Source: Chryseobacterium sp. JUb7
GTDB lineage: Bacteria > Bacteroidota > Bacteroidia > Flavobacteriales > Weeksellaceae
Reading direction: 5' to 3'
Length of the DNA stretch: 64,000 nucleotides
NCBI RefSeq assembly: GCF_024806495.1
Contig: NZ_JANUFF010000003.1
Coordinates: 398,015 to 462,014 of the forward strand
Made by a program: the position numbers and the translations under genes. The notes below the pieces were generated by a model, which saw nothing but the letters and a program-made list of their open reading frames with translations, searched no databases and was not told the DNA's origin. Positions 26,313 to 35,786 of this stretch are shown piece after piece; position 1 is the first letter of the stretch; each line of letters begins with the position of its first letter.

Positions 26313-27350
26313 ATGATTAAGAAAATTATCATGATGGGATTCGTATGCCTAGTTTCCACATCAGTGTATGCACAAAGAAAACCATTACTCAATCTGCAGT
26401 CTAAAGAAGATACAGAGGTAAGCCCGATTGTAAAGGAAAAAGTGGATGAGTACGCAAAAAAAATAGACGCAATCATTCAGGAGGAAAAGAAAATGATGGA
26501 AGCTGAACTGCTTACCCTTCAGGCAAAAAATCTTGATAAAGCAGAATTTGATAAGCAAAAATCAATGATTGCGGATCGTTTTTCTGAAAAAATAGATCAG
26601 AGAATTGAAGATCTGGGATTTGATCTGGATACGGTGATTCAAAAGCAGGTAAGATATTCATTGTTGAACTCTGATGTAACTTCCAATGAGGAACTGAAAG
26701 CAAACTTGTTGAAAAAATTCAGACCGACAAAAGATTTAAGTGGATATATTTCTTACGGAATTATGACACTTACCAACAATAAAACGGATAACACTTTAGA
26801 TAAAAATTTAAAGTATGCAGGAAATTTTGAATTTGGCTTAAAGTTTAACTATCAGTTTAGCAGAACAAGTCCGTTAGGATTGATTACCGGTATTGGTTTC
26901 TCTTGGAGAACATTAAGTATTGATAATAATATGTATTTTTCAAAAGATGCCAACTCAGATGTTGTCTTAGCTAATTATGAAAAAGGTTTAGAGAAAAGTA
27001 AATTGAGAACAGGATATATCGTTGTTCCTTTAGGACTGCAGTATAATTTTTCAAGATTGAAGAATGCTGGAATGGACATTCAATACAGAGACTATCAAAA
27101 AGGATTTAAAGTAGGCGCAAATGTTTACGGAGGTGTAAAAATGTCTACCAACAATATTGTAAAAGGTGAAGGAATAAGTGATAGGGAAAGAAGTAATTAT
27201 GAGGTGAGCCCTTTTATTTATGGTGGTCAGTTCACTGTTTCTTACAATGATTTTAGTATTTTCGTGAAAAAGGATTTTGGAAATTTCTTTAAAAGCGGAA
27301 ATTTTGAAAATGATAAAGCATTGATTTTTGGGGCATCGCTTTGGTGGTAG
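26313..27350 (+). CDS. Secreted outer-membrane beta-barrel-like protein
   Basis: 345 residues. Signal peptide IIMMGFVCLVSTSVYAQ, then a predicted helical, highly charged segment (residues about 25-120, likely coiled coil: DEYAKKIDAIIQEEKKMMEAELLTLQAKNLDKAEFDKQ), then alternating strands to the C-terminus such as YISYGIMTLTNN, GNFEFGLKFNYQFS, GFSWRTLSIDN, GYIVVPLGLQYNF, GANVYGGVKM and ALIFGASLWW with aromatic end, which suit a small barrel. Third gene of the sigma/anti-sigma operon, so probably part of its envelope-sensing circuit or its target. No named family. Confidence 0.62.
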   Translation: MIKKIIMMGFVCLVSTSVYAQRKPLLNLQSKEDTEVSPIVKEKVDEYAKKIDAIIQEEKKMMEAELLTLQAKNLDKAEFDKQKSMIADRFSEKIDQRIEDLGFDLDTVIQKQVRYSLLNSDVTSNEELKANLLKKFRPTKDLSGYISYGIMTLTNNKTDNTLDKNLKYAGNFEFGLKFNYQFSRTSPLGLITGIGFSWRTLSIDNNMYFSKDANSDVVLANYEKGLEKSKLRTGYIVVPLGLQYNFSRLKNAGMDIQYRDYQKGFKVGANVYGGVKMSTNNIVKGEGISDRERSNYEVSPFIYGGQFTVSYNDFSIFVKKDFGNFFKSGNFENDKALIFGASLWW

Positions 27351-27399
27351 ACCTTTCAATATTTTATCCGAAAGCCATGAACTTAATATTGATATTGAA

Positions 27400-28452
27400 A
27401 TGATTTTGAGAAACAAAGGTAAAAGCATACTCATTCTGTTTTCTATTCTGGGAATGTCGGTTCATCTGAATGCACAAAAGGCGAAAACATCACAAGACAG
27501 CATTAATGTGTTCTATAATCAATTGTTTTTCAATTTAAAAAAAGCCTATCTTCTTAGGAAATCGGTTGACTGGAAATCTGTTGAATCTGATACTAAAGAG
27601 AATTTAAAAAAGTATAATAGTTTTAAAAATTCTTTAGACGAGATAAAAGTTTTATTTGGCAAAATCGATGCAACTCATTGTACTGTATTTAAAGGTAATA
27701 AAAGATATTCATTGGCTGCAAATATCCCTTTAGGTGATCAGTTTAGCGAACAATGGAAGAGAAAAAATAGTACTAAGCCAGGTTTTGAAGTCAAAGTAAT
27801 CGACGGAAAATATGGATATATTCTGATGCCAAAAATAGCTTATATTGATCAGACCCCAGAAAATACTCATAAAATAGCACAACCTTTATATGACCAGATA
27901 ACAGAATTAAAAGCTAAGAATAAACTGGAAGGCTGGATTGTAGATTTGCGTTTTAATACCGGTGGAAATTCTGAGCCGATGCTTCTGGCCTTGTATGATT
28001 TTCTGGGTAATAATGTCGTCTGGGGATCTCTAGATGTGAACAAAAAGCCGACAGATAAAATGAAGCTGTCAAATGGGACATATATTTATAATTCTAAAAA
28101 ATTATCTTATATAAATCCCAAAGGAGAATTGCTGGATAATGCAAAAGTGTCTGTGATTACCGGATTGATGACTGCAAGTTCCGGAGAAATAACAGCTCTA
28201 GCATTCAGAGGCAGACCGAATACTTTATTAATCGGAGAAACGACACTGGGCTATACCACAGGAAATATGCAGGTAAAATTACCTTTTGATTTTGATATGG
28301 CTTTAACGAGTTCTTATAACAGTGACAGAAATGGAATATATTACGAGAGAATCGTTCCGGACATTAGTGTTTCAAAAGGAGATAATTTCGATGATTTGCT
28401 ATTAGACAAAAATATTCAGAAAGCCATAAAATTCTTTCAGAAGCCAAATTAG
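27400..28452 (+). CDS. S41-family peptidase, NSR-like
   Basis: About 350 residues. ATG at 27400 is chosen because it gives a signal peptide (KGKSILILFSILGMSVHLNAQ); an upstream in-frame TTG at 27328 lies inside the previous gene. The C-terminal protease domain has GYILMPKIAYIDQ, then EGWIVDLRFNTGG, VSVITGLMTASSGEITALAFRG with the nucleophilic serine at about residue 260, and LIGETTLGYTTGN. A His in IDATHC (about 92) precedes the domain. The Lys that other C-terminal proteases use is absent (T-x-G-Y), and the T-A-S-S-G-E plus G-Y-T-T-G-N pattern with upstream His resembles the nisin-resistance protein (NSR) dyad. Secreted; substrate is unknown, but a double-glycine peptide gene follows. Confidence 0.78.
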   Translation: MILRNKGKSILILFSILGMSVHLNAQKAKTSQDSINVFYNQLFFNLKKAYLLRKSVDWKSVESDTKENLKKYNSFKNSLDEIKVLFGKIDATHCTVFKGNKRYSLAANIPLGDQFSEQWKRKNSTKPGFEVKVIDGKYGYILMPKIAYIDQTPENTHKIAQPLYDQITELKAKNKLEGWIVDLRFNTGGNSEPMLLALYDFLGNNVVWGSLDVNKKPTDKMKLSNGTYIYNSKKLSYINPKGELLDNAKVSVITGLMTASSGEITALAFRGRPNTLLIGETTLGYTTGNMQVKLPFDFDMALTSSYNSDRNGIYYERIVPDISVSKGDNFDDLLLDKNIQKAIKFFQKPN

Positions 28453-28483
28453 ATACAATTTAACATTCATAGATCAATTGATG

Positions 28484-28516
28484 AAAGGCCGGAAAATTTA
28501 TGTTCCGGCCTTTTCC
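28484..28516. terminator. Bidirectional terminator
   Basis: Stem AAAGGCCGGAA (28484-28494) / TTCCGGCCTTT (28503-28513), then TTTTCC. Lies between the S41 gene and the convergent peptide gene; an A-rich 5' flank lets it act on the minus strand too. Confidence 0.85.
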
Positions 28517-28543
28517 TGTTTTTGAATTTTATTGATCTGTTAA

Positions 28544-28738
28544 TTAGTTAAGACCTCCGTCACACATATCAACAGGAATCAGACATGATGTTCCGTTGCA
28601 AGGGTTTCCACCTGGAGGAGGCGTGATACAGCAGGCATGATACCCATTCCATGTAAGGTGGATTAAGTTTCCGGGACAGGTATGGCCTCCTAAAACCTGC
28701 TTCAGATTTTGTCTTGTGATTTTCTTTAGATTTTTCAT
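28544..28738 (-). CDS. Bacteriocin-like peptide with double-glycine leader
   Basis: 64 residues. The N-terminal part MKNLKKITRQNLKQVLGG is a classic double-glycine leader cleaved after GG by peptidase-C39 exporters (residues 1-18). The core of 46 residues is rich in cysteine (six: HTCPG, HACCIT, NPCNG, TSCLI, DMCDG), Gly and Pro, and has no membrane span. In Chryseobacterium-type genomes such short GG-leader peptides are annotated as bacteriocin-like. No C39 transporter or modification enzyme adjoins it, so export would rely on one elsewhere. Leader and cysteine pattern are clear; whether it is antimicrobial is not known. Confidence 0.72.
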   Translation of the reverse strand: MKNLKKITRQNLKQVLGGHTCPGNLIHLTWNGYHACCITPPPGGNPCNGTSCLIPVDMCDGGLN

Positions 28739-28827
28739 AATGTTTTGTAATTAATCACTAAAGTATGAAAAATTTTAACTCTAAAAAAATGTTATCATAA
28801 AAATCATAAGGAGATCGTTATGAAAAT

Positions 28828-28858
28828 AGAAAACCTCAGAATTTCTCTGAGGCTTTCT
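28828..28858 (-). terminator. Intrinsic terminator of fumC
   Basis: Read on the minus strand: AGAAAGCCTCAGA / TCTGAGGTTTTCT followed by TATTTTC, 30 bases after the fumC stop. Confidence 0.7.
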
Positions 28859-28888
28859 AACATTTAATCTATAATTTATTTTAAATCA

Positions 28889-30283
28889 TTATTTCAGACT
28901 TCCGACCATGTCTTCAGGTTTTACCCACTCATCAAACTGTTCGGCAGTTAAAAGTCCAAGATTTACAGCTTCTTGTTTTAAAGTTGTTCCGTTTTTATGA
29001 GCAGTTTTTGCAATTTTCGCCGCATTTTCATAGCCGATATGTGTATTCAAGGCTGTTACCAGCATCAGAGATTTATCAACAAGTTCTTGGATTCTCTCAT
29101 GGTTCGGCTCGATTCCCACAGCACAGTGATCATTAAATGAGATGCATGCATCAGCAATCAGCTGGGCAGATTGCAGGAAGTTGTAAGCCATCACGGGCTT
29201 GAAAACATTAAGTTCATAATTTCCCTGAGTTCCTGCAAATGAAATAGTAGTGTCATTTCCTAAAACCTGGGCACACACCATTGTCATTGCTTCGTTTTGT
29301 GTAGGATTCACTTTTCCGGGCATAATGGATGATCCCGGTTCATTTTCCGGAATATGAATTTCTCCGATTCCGGAGCGAGGTCCTGAAGCCATTAACCTTA
29401 TATCCTGAGCGATTTTATATAAAGAGACTGCCAGTTGTTTTAAAGCTCCGTGAGTTTCTACAATAGCATCATGCGCAGCCAATGCTTCGAATTTATTTTC
29501 TGCGGTTACAAAAGGAAGATTGGTGAATTTTGAAATATATTCCGCCACTTTTACATCATATCCCTGGGGTGTATTTAATCCTGTGCCAACTGCCGTTCCT
29601 CCCAATGCCAATTCAGAAAGATGAGGTAATGTATTTTTTAATGCTCTAATTCCGTAATTCAGTTGAGCCACATATCCTGAAAATTCCTGACCTAGAGTCA
29701 AAGGTGTTGCATCCATTAAATGGGTTCTTCCGATTTTAACGATATCTTTAAACGCAGCTGATTTTTCAGCTAAAGTATCTCTTAGTTTTTCAACTGCAGG
29801 AATTGTAGTTTCCACTACTTTTTTGTAAGCAGCGATATGCATTGCCGTAGGATAGGTATCGTTGGAAGATTGAGATTTATTGACATCGTCATTTGGATGA
29901 ATTTCCGATTTATCGCCCAAAGTCCCGCCATTGTTTACGTGAGCCCTGTTGGAAACCACTTCATTTACATTCATATTAGACTGTGTTCCCGAACCGGTTT
30001 GCCAGATCACCAAAGGAAATTGATCATTCAGCTTTCCTTCAAGAATTTCTTCACATACTTTTGCGATCATATCTCTTTTTTCGGCAGGAAGAACTCCCAA
30101 ATCGGTATTGGTGAAGGCTGCTGCTTTTTTTAAATAAGCAAAAGCTTCGATAATTTCGTGCGGCATCGAACCTTCAGGTCCGATTTTGAAATTGTTTCTT
30201 GAACGTTCTGTCTGCGCGCCCCAAAACTTATCAGCAGGAACCTGCACTTCACCCATGGTGTCTTTTTCTATTCTGTAATTCAT
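28889..30283 (-). CDS. fumC: Class II fumarate hydratase
   Basis: 464 residues; iron-independent, oxygen-tolerant fumarase of the TCA cycle (fumarate + water to malate). The superfamily signature [13 protein letters not shown] (about residues 317-329) is intact, with substrate-binding [19 protein letters not shown] (about 96-114), [21 protein letters not shown] and [20 protein letters not shown] (catalytic His about 187). The tail ends in [12 protein letters not shown]. Divergently arranged with a class I fumarase 216 bases away, an unusual pairing. A repeat-rich spacer separates the two. Confidence 0.96.
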   Translation of the reverse strand: MNYRIEKDTMGEVQVPADKFWGAQTERSRNNFKIGPEGSMPHEIIEAFAYLKKAAAFTNTDLGVLPAEKRDMIAKVCEEILEGKLNDQFPLVIWQTGSGTQSNMNVNEVVSNRAHVNNGGTLGDKSEIHPNDDVNKSQSSNDTYPTAMHIAAYKKVVETTIPAVEKLRDTLAEKSAAFKDIVKIGRTHLMDATPLTLGQEFSGYVAQLNYGIRALKNTLPHLSELALGGTAVGTGLNTPQGYDVKVAEYISKFTNLPFVTAENKFEALAAHDAIVETHGALKQLAVSLYKIAQDIRLMASGPRSGIGEIHIPENEPGSSIMPGKVNPTQNEAMTMVCAQVLGNDTTISFAGTQGNYELNVFKPVMAYNFLQSAQLIADACISFNDHCAVGIEPNHERIQELVDKSLMLVTALNTHIGYENAAKIAKTAHKNGTTLKQEAVNLGLLTAEQFDEWVKPEDMVGSLK

Positions 30284-30311
30284 TGTGATTGAAATTTTTA
30301 TTTAGTATTTA

Positions 30312-30374
30312 AGGTTAAGATGGAGGCTTAGTTTAAGATAAAATTTTTAACCTAAATCTTAACCTCAATCTTAG
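30312..30374. repeat. Short tandem and inverted repeats between the fumarases
   Basis: AGGTTAAGAT (30312-30321) is inverted as ATCTTAACCT (30356-30365), and AACCTAAATCTT / AACCTCAATCTT (30349-30360, 30361-30372) form a 12-base tandem pair. The region could fold into an imperfect hairpin. Function unknown. Confidence 0.6.
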
Positions 30375-30446
30375 ATTATAAAATTACTCAATAATCAAAA
30401 ACCTCACAATTTATAATCATTATAAATATCAATCTAAATCACTGAT

Positions 30447-30481
30447 TTTGCTCATGTTTTTTTGTGTAAGCCGTATTTTTG
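30447..30481 (+). promoter_or_regulatory. Candidate promoter of class I fumarase
   Basis: TTTG at 30447-30450 and TATTTTTG at 30474-30481, 23-base spacer, 18 bases before the ATG at 30500. The -7 box is exact; the spacing is long. Confidence 0.5.
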
Positions 30482-30499
30482 CACCAAGAAAAAATTGAA

Positions 30500-32107
30500 A
30501 TGGAATTTAGATATCAGGATCCGTATCCGATTCAGAAAGATGATACGGTGTATAAGAAGCTTACATCAGATTATGTAAAAATTGAACAATTAGGAGACAG
30601 AGAAATCTTAACGGTAGATCCGAAGGGGCTTGAGCTATTGGCTGAAGAAGCGATGGCAGATGTTTCTTTCATGCTTCGTTCTTCGCACCTGGAAAGTCTT
30701 AGAAAAATCATTGATGATCCTGAAGCTACAGATAACGACAGATTCGTTGCTTATAACTTGTTACAGAATGCTGCGGTGGCTGCGGAAGGAGCTTTACCTT
30801 CTTGTCAGGATACAGGAACAGCGATTGTAATGGGTAAAAAAGGGGAAAATGTTTACACTGGAGTAGATGATGGTGAATATTTAAGTAAAGGAATATACAA
30901 TACCTACCAAAAAAGAAACTTAAGATATTCTCAGGTGGTTCCTTTGACGATGTTTGATGAAAAAAACTCGGGTTCAAATCTTCCTGCACAGATTGATATT
31001 TATGCTAAAAAAGGAGATTATTACGAATTTTTATTTTTAACAAAAGGAGGCGGTTCTGCCAACAAAACTTTTCTTTATCAGAAAACAAAATCTTTACTGA
31101 ACGAAAAATCTTTGGAAGCTTTCGTAAAAGAAAGAATTTCAGATTTGGGAACAGCTGCCTGCCCGCCTTATCACTTGGCTTTGGTTATCGGTGGAACTTC
31201 CGCTGAAGCGAATCTGGCAGCGGTAAAAAAAGCATCAGCAAAATATTACGATAACCTTCCGACAGAAGGAAACGAAGCAGGTCAAGCTTTCAGAGACCTT
31301 GAATGGGAGGCAAAAGTTCAGAAAATCTGTCAGGAAAGTTCTATTGGGGCTCAGTTTGGAGGAAAATATTTGACACACGATGTTCGGGTAATCAGACTTC
31401 CTCGTCACGCGGCTTCTTGTCCTGTGGGAATGGGAGTTTCCTGTTCGGCAGACAGAAATATTAAAGGAAAAATTACAAAAGAAGGAATTTTCCTGGAGCA
31501 GCTGGAGCAGAACCCTAAAAGATTTTTACCTGCTACACCGCCACATTTGGAAGAAGCAGTTGAGATTAATTTAAATCAGCCGATGTCTGAAATTCAGGCA
31601 GAACTTTCTAAATATCCGATCAAAACAAGATTAAAATTAAACGGAACGTTGATCGTTGCAAGAGATATTGCTCACGCAAAAATCAAAGAACTGTTGGATG
31701 CAGGACAGCCAATGCCGGAATATTTCAAAAACCACCCGATTTATTATGCGGGACCTGCGAAAACTCCGGAAGGAATGGCTTCAGGAAGTTTCGGACCTAC
31801 AACGGCAGGAAGAATGGACGTTTATGTGGATGAATTCCAGAGTCACGGCGGAAGTATGGTGATGCTGGCAAAAGGAAATAGAACAGCAGATGTAACCAAT
31901 GCTTGTGGAAAATATGGAGGCTTTTATCTTGGTTCAATCGGCGGACCCGCTGCCATCCTGGCAAAAGACAATATTTTGTCTGTTGAGGTGGTGGACTTTC
32001 CGGAATTAGGAATGGAAGCAGTAAGAAAAATTGAAGTAAAAGATTTCCCTGCATTCATCATTACAGATGATAAAGGGAACGATTTCTTCGCAAATCTTGC
32101 GCATTAA
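30500..32107 (+). CDS. Class I (4Fe-4S) fumarate hydratase
   Basis: About 535 residues. ATG at 30500 ([15 protein letters not shown]) is preferred over an upstream TTG at 30479, which lies in the promoter -7 box. The N-terminal (alpha) part has [16 protein letters not shown] with the first cluster Cys; [14 protein letters not shown] and [19 protein letters not shown] hold the second Cys and substrate residues; [17 protein letters not shown] the third. The C-terminal beta part has [31 protein letters not shown] and [17 protein letters not shown], as in fused FumA/B-like class I enzymes. Oxygen-labile cluster, so complementary to FumC under low oxygen or iron-replete conditions. Confidence 0.93.
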   Translation: MEFRYQDPYPIQKDDTVYKKLTSDYVKIEQLGDREILTVDPKGLELLAEEAMADVSFMLRSSHLESLRKIIDDPEATDNDRFVAYNLLQNAAVAAEGALPSCQDTGTAIVMGKKGENVYTGVDDGEYLSKGIYNTYQKRNLRYSQVVPLTMFDEKNSGSNLPAQIDIYAKKGDYYEFLFLTKGGGSANKTFLYQKTKSLLNEKSLEAFVKERISDLGTAACPPYHLALVIGGTSAEANLAAVKKASAKYYDNLPTEGNEAGQAFRDLEWEAKVQKICQESSIGAQFGGKYLTHDVRVIRLPRHAASCPVGMGVSCSADRNIKGKITKEGIFLEQLEQNPKRFLPATPPHLEEAVEINLNQPMSEIQAELSKYPIKTRLKLNGTLIVARDIAHAKIKELLDAGQPMPEYFKNHPIYYAGPAKTPEGMASGSFGPTTAGRMDVYVDEFQSHGGSMVMLAKGNRTADVTNACGKYGGFYLGSIGGPAAILAKDNILSVEVVDFPELGMEAVRKIEVKDFPAFIITDDKGNDFFANLAH

Positions 32108-32121
32108 GAAAGATAGAAAAT

Positions 32122-32178
32122 AGACAAAAAGAGTAAGCCATCTATTATCTATCCGTCTATCATCTTTTTGTCTTTTTA
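32122..32178 (+). terminator. Terminator after class I fumarase
   Basis: AGACAAAAAGA (32122-32132) pairs with TCTTTTTGTCT (32163-32173) across a 30-base loop; T-rich tail follows. Confidence 0.6.
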
Positions 32179-32217
32179 ATTAAAATCAAAATAAATTACA
32201 AAATAGGACTTGTATCT

Positions 32218-32249
32218 TTTGTGTAAAAAAATAAAAAGTCCTATTTTTG
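32218..32249 (+). promoter_or_regulatory. Promoter of the His-rich membrane protein gene
   Basis: TTTG at 32218-32221, 20-base spacer, TATTTTTG at 32242-32249; both boxes at canonical distance, 18 bases before the ATG. Confidence 0.65.
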
Positions 32250-32267
32250 CCTAAAATCTTTAAGAAA

Positions 32268-32564
32268 ATGATAACGATTTTATCAGCATTTTGGCCGTTT
32301 TACCAGTTCCTATGGACGATCTTCTTTGTAACGATGTTCCTAGTGGGATTCTGGTGTATCTTTATGTTCTTCGGGTTGGTAATCCCAATGTGGTTGACAG
32401 AAGGTTTAAAAGAATATTTCGGAAAAGTAAAACCTTTTGATCCTGAGCAGATTAGAAGCAAAATGATCTATGAGCAGGAAGGTGTGGAAGTTATCTACAA
32501 CGAGCCTAAAGGTCACGGTCCTTTTATTCATGACCACGGTCACGATAGTCACGGACATCATTAA
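32268..32564 (+). CDS. Small membrane protein with His-rich C-terminus
   Basis: 98 residues. ATG at 32268 (MITILSAFWPFYQFLW) is used, since the TTG at 32247 overlaps the promoter. Two closely packed hydrophobic stretches (about residues 5-45) suggest a hairpin of two spans, then a cytosolic or periplasmic tail (KPFDPEQIRSKMIYEQEG) ending in HGPFIHDHGHDSHGHH, a potential metal-binding patch with eight His in the last 17 residues. Not a known family to me. Single-gene unit with promoter and terminator. Confidence 0.6.
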   Translation: MITILSAFWPFYQFLWTIFFVTMFLVGFWCIFMFFGLVIPMWLTEGLKEYFGKVKPFDPEQIRSKMIYEQEGVEVIYNEPKGHGPFIHDHGHDSHGHH

Positions 32565-32629
32565 TTGATTGTCATTGCTTTTTCACCTGAATTCTGAAAA
32601 AGTAATATCAAAGCAAAACAACATATACG

Positions 32630-32660
32630 AAACCACTTAATTTATTAGGTGGTTTTTTTT
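32630..32660 (+). terminator. Intrinsic terminator of the small membrane protein gene
   Basis: Stem AAACCACTTAA (32630-32640) / TTAGGTGGTTT (32645-32655, one G-U) and eight T. Confidence 0.85.
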
Positions 32661-32662
32661 AT

Positions 32663-33580
32663 TTATTCAGTTCTTAATTTTTCTGGAGATACGCCGAATT
32701 TTTTCTTAAATGCCCGGGTAAAATTTTGTACATATTCGTATCCGCATTCGATGGCTATTTCTTTGATCATCATATTTTTATCGATGATCAGTTTTTTTGC
32801 CTTCAGCATTCTCAGCTCAAAAATATAATCGGTTACTGTAATGTGATAATGGGCTTTGAATTCTTTCCGGATTTTATTTTGATTGATACCGATTAATTTC
32901 CCGATTTCTTCAGCTTTAATATTCTTATGGTAATTTTCGTCAATGAATTTTTTAATGATGGATGGTGCTTTTGGGGTGGCATCTATCATATTTTTTTCGT
33001 TAAACTGCTCAAAAATAAGAATGAGAAGTTTAATCACTTTAGCTTCTATAAATAACTTCTGCATGACCCCCTTTTTAGAATAACTGATGATTTCTCTGAG
33101 AATCATATGCATTTCTACGGTCATATCCGGAGGGGTTTCTTTGTGAAGAAAAATATAATTGTTTTTAATCATACCTTCCAGAATATCAGCATTTTCTTTA
33201 TTAGATTCTGGATTGATCAGGTTAAAAATATACTGGTAATTGATTTGAACCTGAAGATATTTTAAAACTTCCTGATTTTCCGCCCAAAGTTCTGCGGTAC
33301 TTTCTTCGGGGGAGTAATGAAGTATATACTGATTTTTTTTAAATGAAAATTTAGTTCCGCAGTCATGAGCTTCCAGATTTATATTCGGACTCAGCAAAAA
33401 AAGCAGATTAAAGCTCGACTTGCCTTCAATCATATTTGATTTCGATATATTTTCAGGGCATGAGTCTTCCTGCATTAAGATTTTGATATCTTCAGACCTG
33501 AACAATAATCCTTTTTTAGATTGATTCTTCATACGAAACGTTTTACGGGCATGGTACAAATTGAAATAAAAGCTTCGCAT
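32663..33580 (-). CDS. AraC-family transcriptional regulator
   Basis: 305 residues. The last 100 residues carry the double HTH of AraC/XylS: IDENYHKNIKAEEIGKLIGINQNKIRKEFKAHYHITVTDYIFELRMLKAKKLII and then IKEIAIECGYEYVQNFTRAFKKKFGVSPEKLRTE, the second HTH with the G-Y-x-x-x-x-x-F-x-R-x-F-K signature and G-x-S-P. The N-terminal ~190 residues hold no cupin signature and are not assigned. Convergent with the small membrane protein and divergent from the T9SS gene, so it may regulate that gene from the 102-base shared spacer; inference only. Confidence 0.87.
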   Translation of the reverse strand: MRSFYFNLYHARKTFRMKNQSKKGLLFRSEDIKILMQEDSCPENISKSNMIEGKSSFNLLFLLSPNINLEAHDCGTKFSFKKNQYILHYSPEESTAELWAENQEVLKYLQVQINYQYIFNLINPESNKENADILEGMIKNNYIFLHKETPPDMTVEMHMILREIISYSKKGVMQKLFIEAKVIKLLILIFEQFNEKNMIDATPKAPSIIKKFIDENYHKNIKAEEIGKLIGINQNKIRKEFKAHYHITVTDYIFELRMLKAKKLIIDKNMMIKEIAIECGYEYVQNFTRAFKKKFGVSPEKLRTE

Positions 33581-33609
33581 AGGATAACAAAAAGTTTGAA
33601 AATGATAAC

Positions 33610-33637
33610 TTGAGGTTAATAATGTGAAGTATTTTTG
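33610..33637 (+). promoter_or_regulatory. Promoter of the T9SS Fib-succ-major gene
   Basis: TTG at 33610-33612, 17-base spacer, TATTTTTG at 33630-33637, followed by CG; 46 bases before the ATG at 33683. Confidence 0.55.
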
Positions 33638-33682
33638 CGCAAAATTAAATATAATTTAGAATAAATAAAAATAATATTAGTT

Positions 33683-35761
33683 ATGTTCGAACATTTACAT
33701 TTTGCGATGCGAAAAATTGGTGCAGGATTAGGATTGCTGACCATCGCGGGGAGTTTTGCATATGCCCAGCAATGGGAAGATGTTGGAGGCGTGCAAACGG
33801 TTTCAGCGGGAGGCAGCAGCTACAATAATCTTGTAGTAAATACAGCGGGAAAATATTATCTTTCTTATTATGATACATCGGTAGCTAAAGGTTCTGTTCA
33901 GACTTTTGACGGAGCTGCATGGTCTTATGTAGGCGGTTCGGCAGGAATCACAACGGGTACGGCTACTTTCAATTCTCTGTCTATTGACGGCTTGGGAAAT
34001 ATTTATTATACTAATCAGTTGGGATATCCGGGATCCGGAATGGAGGTTCGACAGTTCAACGGGACGGCTTGGAATCAGTTGCCCAATGCAACCAATACTT
34101 CGATAAATTATCATGCTTCGGCAGTTTCACCTTCCAATGTGTTGTTTACATTTGGTGGTCAGGACTCCGGAACGGTGATGCGTTATGTAAACGGAGTCTG
34201 GGAGCAGGTTGGAAATAAAGGATTTTCAAGTGGTGCATCGTATGCAGAAATGGCAATAGGAACAAATGGTAAAGTATATACATGTAATATTTCAAGCGGA
34301 TTAAGAGTTTACGAAAACCTAACAACGGCAGGTTCTTCAGATAACTGGACTTTAGTAGGGGGAAGCATCGTGGATGCCGCTTCTAATTCGGAGCAGTATA
34401 ATTGTGACATTGCTCTTGACGCTAATAATAATATTTATGTTGCCTATGTTTCCAATTCTGCAGGCGGACAAAAATTAAATGTTAAAAAGTTTGACGGAAC
34501 ATCTTGGGTGCAGTTAGGGGCGGCTAATTTTTCAGACGGAAAAGTGCAGCATGTATCTATTGCTGTTACCCCATCTGGTCAGCCTTATGTAGCGGCAAGC
34601 CGTTGGGAAAATGACAACCTGTTGAAAAATATGGTTTATAAATTTGATACGGCAACTCAGAACTGGGCAACTTTCGGAGGAGCTTTCGTGTCAGACGGAC
34701 AGGCAACTTATAATGATATTGCTATTGATAATGCCAATAATTATCTGGTGCTGGCTTATTCACAGTCAGGAACAAAAGTAAAGAGAATTGCGATTACAAA
34801 TTCATCTCAAAATACATGTAATAATAACGATCCGGGAAGCAATCCGGGGGATTTAGGATGTGTTACATTTACATACAGAGGGCAGTCGGTTTCTTATACT
34901 ACGGTAAGAGGTGGTGATGGGAAAATCTGGTTACAGCAGAACTTAGGAAGCTCAAAAGTAGCAACAGCTATGACGGATGCAGATTCTTATGGAGACTTAT
35001 TCCAGTGGGGAAGATGGGACGATGGTCACCAGTTGAGAAACTCGGCGACATCATCAGCGCCATCTCCAAACTCACCAGATGGTCTGGCAGGCAGCAGCTC
35101 TTTTGTTATCGGAACAGGTTCGAGCTCTTGGTGGGCAACTAATGCAACAAGTGATGCGTGGACTGCAAAAGATAATACAGCGGTAACAACAGCAATCGGA
35201 GCAGATCCTTGTAAAGCAGTCGGACAGGATTGGAAGATGCCATCTCAGGCAGACTGGACATTGTTGGTAGGCTCTGAAACAATCATGAATCCTGCATCAG
35301 CATATGCCAGTACATTAAAAATGCCGGCTTCAGGATATAGAAGCAATACAACGGGAGGATTTACTTTTGTTGACCAGAGAGGCTATTACTGGAGTGCAGA
35401 TACGGCCAGTACAGGAGGAAAATATTTATACATCGGAAGCACGCTTGCCAATCCTTCTTCCGGAGCACCGAGAGGACAGGGGGCAGCAATAAGATGTATT
35501 AAGGAAACGACCTCATTAAGTACATCAGATATTAAATTAAATACCATCGGAATTTATCCAAATCCAACAAATGGTATTCTGAACATTAAAGCAGATTCTA
35601 AAGTAGAAAATGTAAATGTTACCAATATTGTAGGTCAAAAAATAAACGTTAGAATTTCTGATAACCAGATTGATATGCAGGGACTTCCAAAAGGAATTTA
35701 CATTGTAGAATTAAAATTAAAGAACGGGCAGACATTCTCTAAGAAAATTATTAAAAACTAA
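33683..35761 (+). CDS. Secreted T9SS cargo with FISUMP-like domain
   Basis: 692 residues. Signal peptide with hydrophobic GAGLGLLTIAGSFAYAQ; ATG at 33683 is taken, though the ATG at 33707 (MRKIGAGL) is a plausible start too. Residues about 30-380 are repeat-like beta-rich segments (GTAWNQLPNATN, GTSWVQLGAANF, IAVTPSGQPYVAAS) as in beta-propeller or jelly-like arrays. Then a Fibrobacter-succinogenes-major-paralogous-like domain (GGDGKIWLQQNLGSS, WGRWDDGHQLRN, WKMPSQADWTLLVGSE). The last ~80 residues are a type A T9SS sorting domain (IYPNPTNGILNIKA, KIIKN). Surface or secreted; activity unknown. Confidence 0.82.
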   Translation: MFEHLHFAMRKIGAGLGLLTIAGSFAYAQQWEDVGGVQTVSAGGSSYNNLVVNTAGKYYLSYYDTSVAKGSVQTFDGAAWSYVGGSAGITTGTATFNSLSIDGLGNIYYTNQLGYPGSGMEVRQFNGTAWNQLPNATNTSINYHASAVSPSNVLFTFGGQDSGTVMRYVNGVWEQVGNKGFSSGASYAEMAIGTNGKVYTCNISSGLRVYENLTTAGSSDNWTLVGGSIVDAASNSEQYNCDIALDANNNIYVAYVSNSAGGQKLNVKKFDGTSWVQLGAANFSDGKVQHVSIAVTPSGQPYVAASRWENDNLLKNMVYKFDTATQNWATFGGAFVSDGQATYNDIAIDNANNYLVLAYSQSGTKVKRIAITNSSQNTCNNNDPGSNPGDLGCVTFTYRGQSVSYTTVRGGDGKIWLQQNLGSSKVATAMTDADSYGDLFQWGRWDDGHQLRNSATSSAPSPNSPDGLAGSSSFVIGTGSSSWWATNATSDAWTAKDNTAVTTAIGADPCKAVGQDWKMPSQADWTLLVGSETIMNPASAYASTLKMPASGYRSNTTGGFTFVDQRGYYWSADTASTGGKYLYIGSTLANPSSGAPRGQGAAIRCIKETTSLSTSDIKLNTIGIYPNPTNGILNIKADSKVENVNVTNIVGQKINVRISDNQIDMQGLPKGIYIVELKLKNGQTFSKKIIKN

Positions 35762-35786
35762 TGTCCATAAACATTTGATTGATGAA

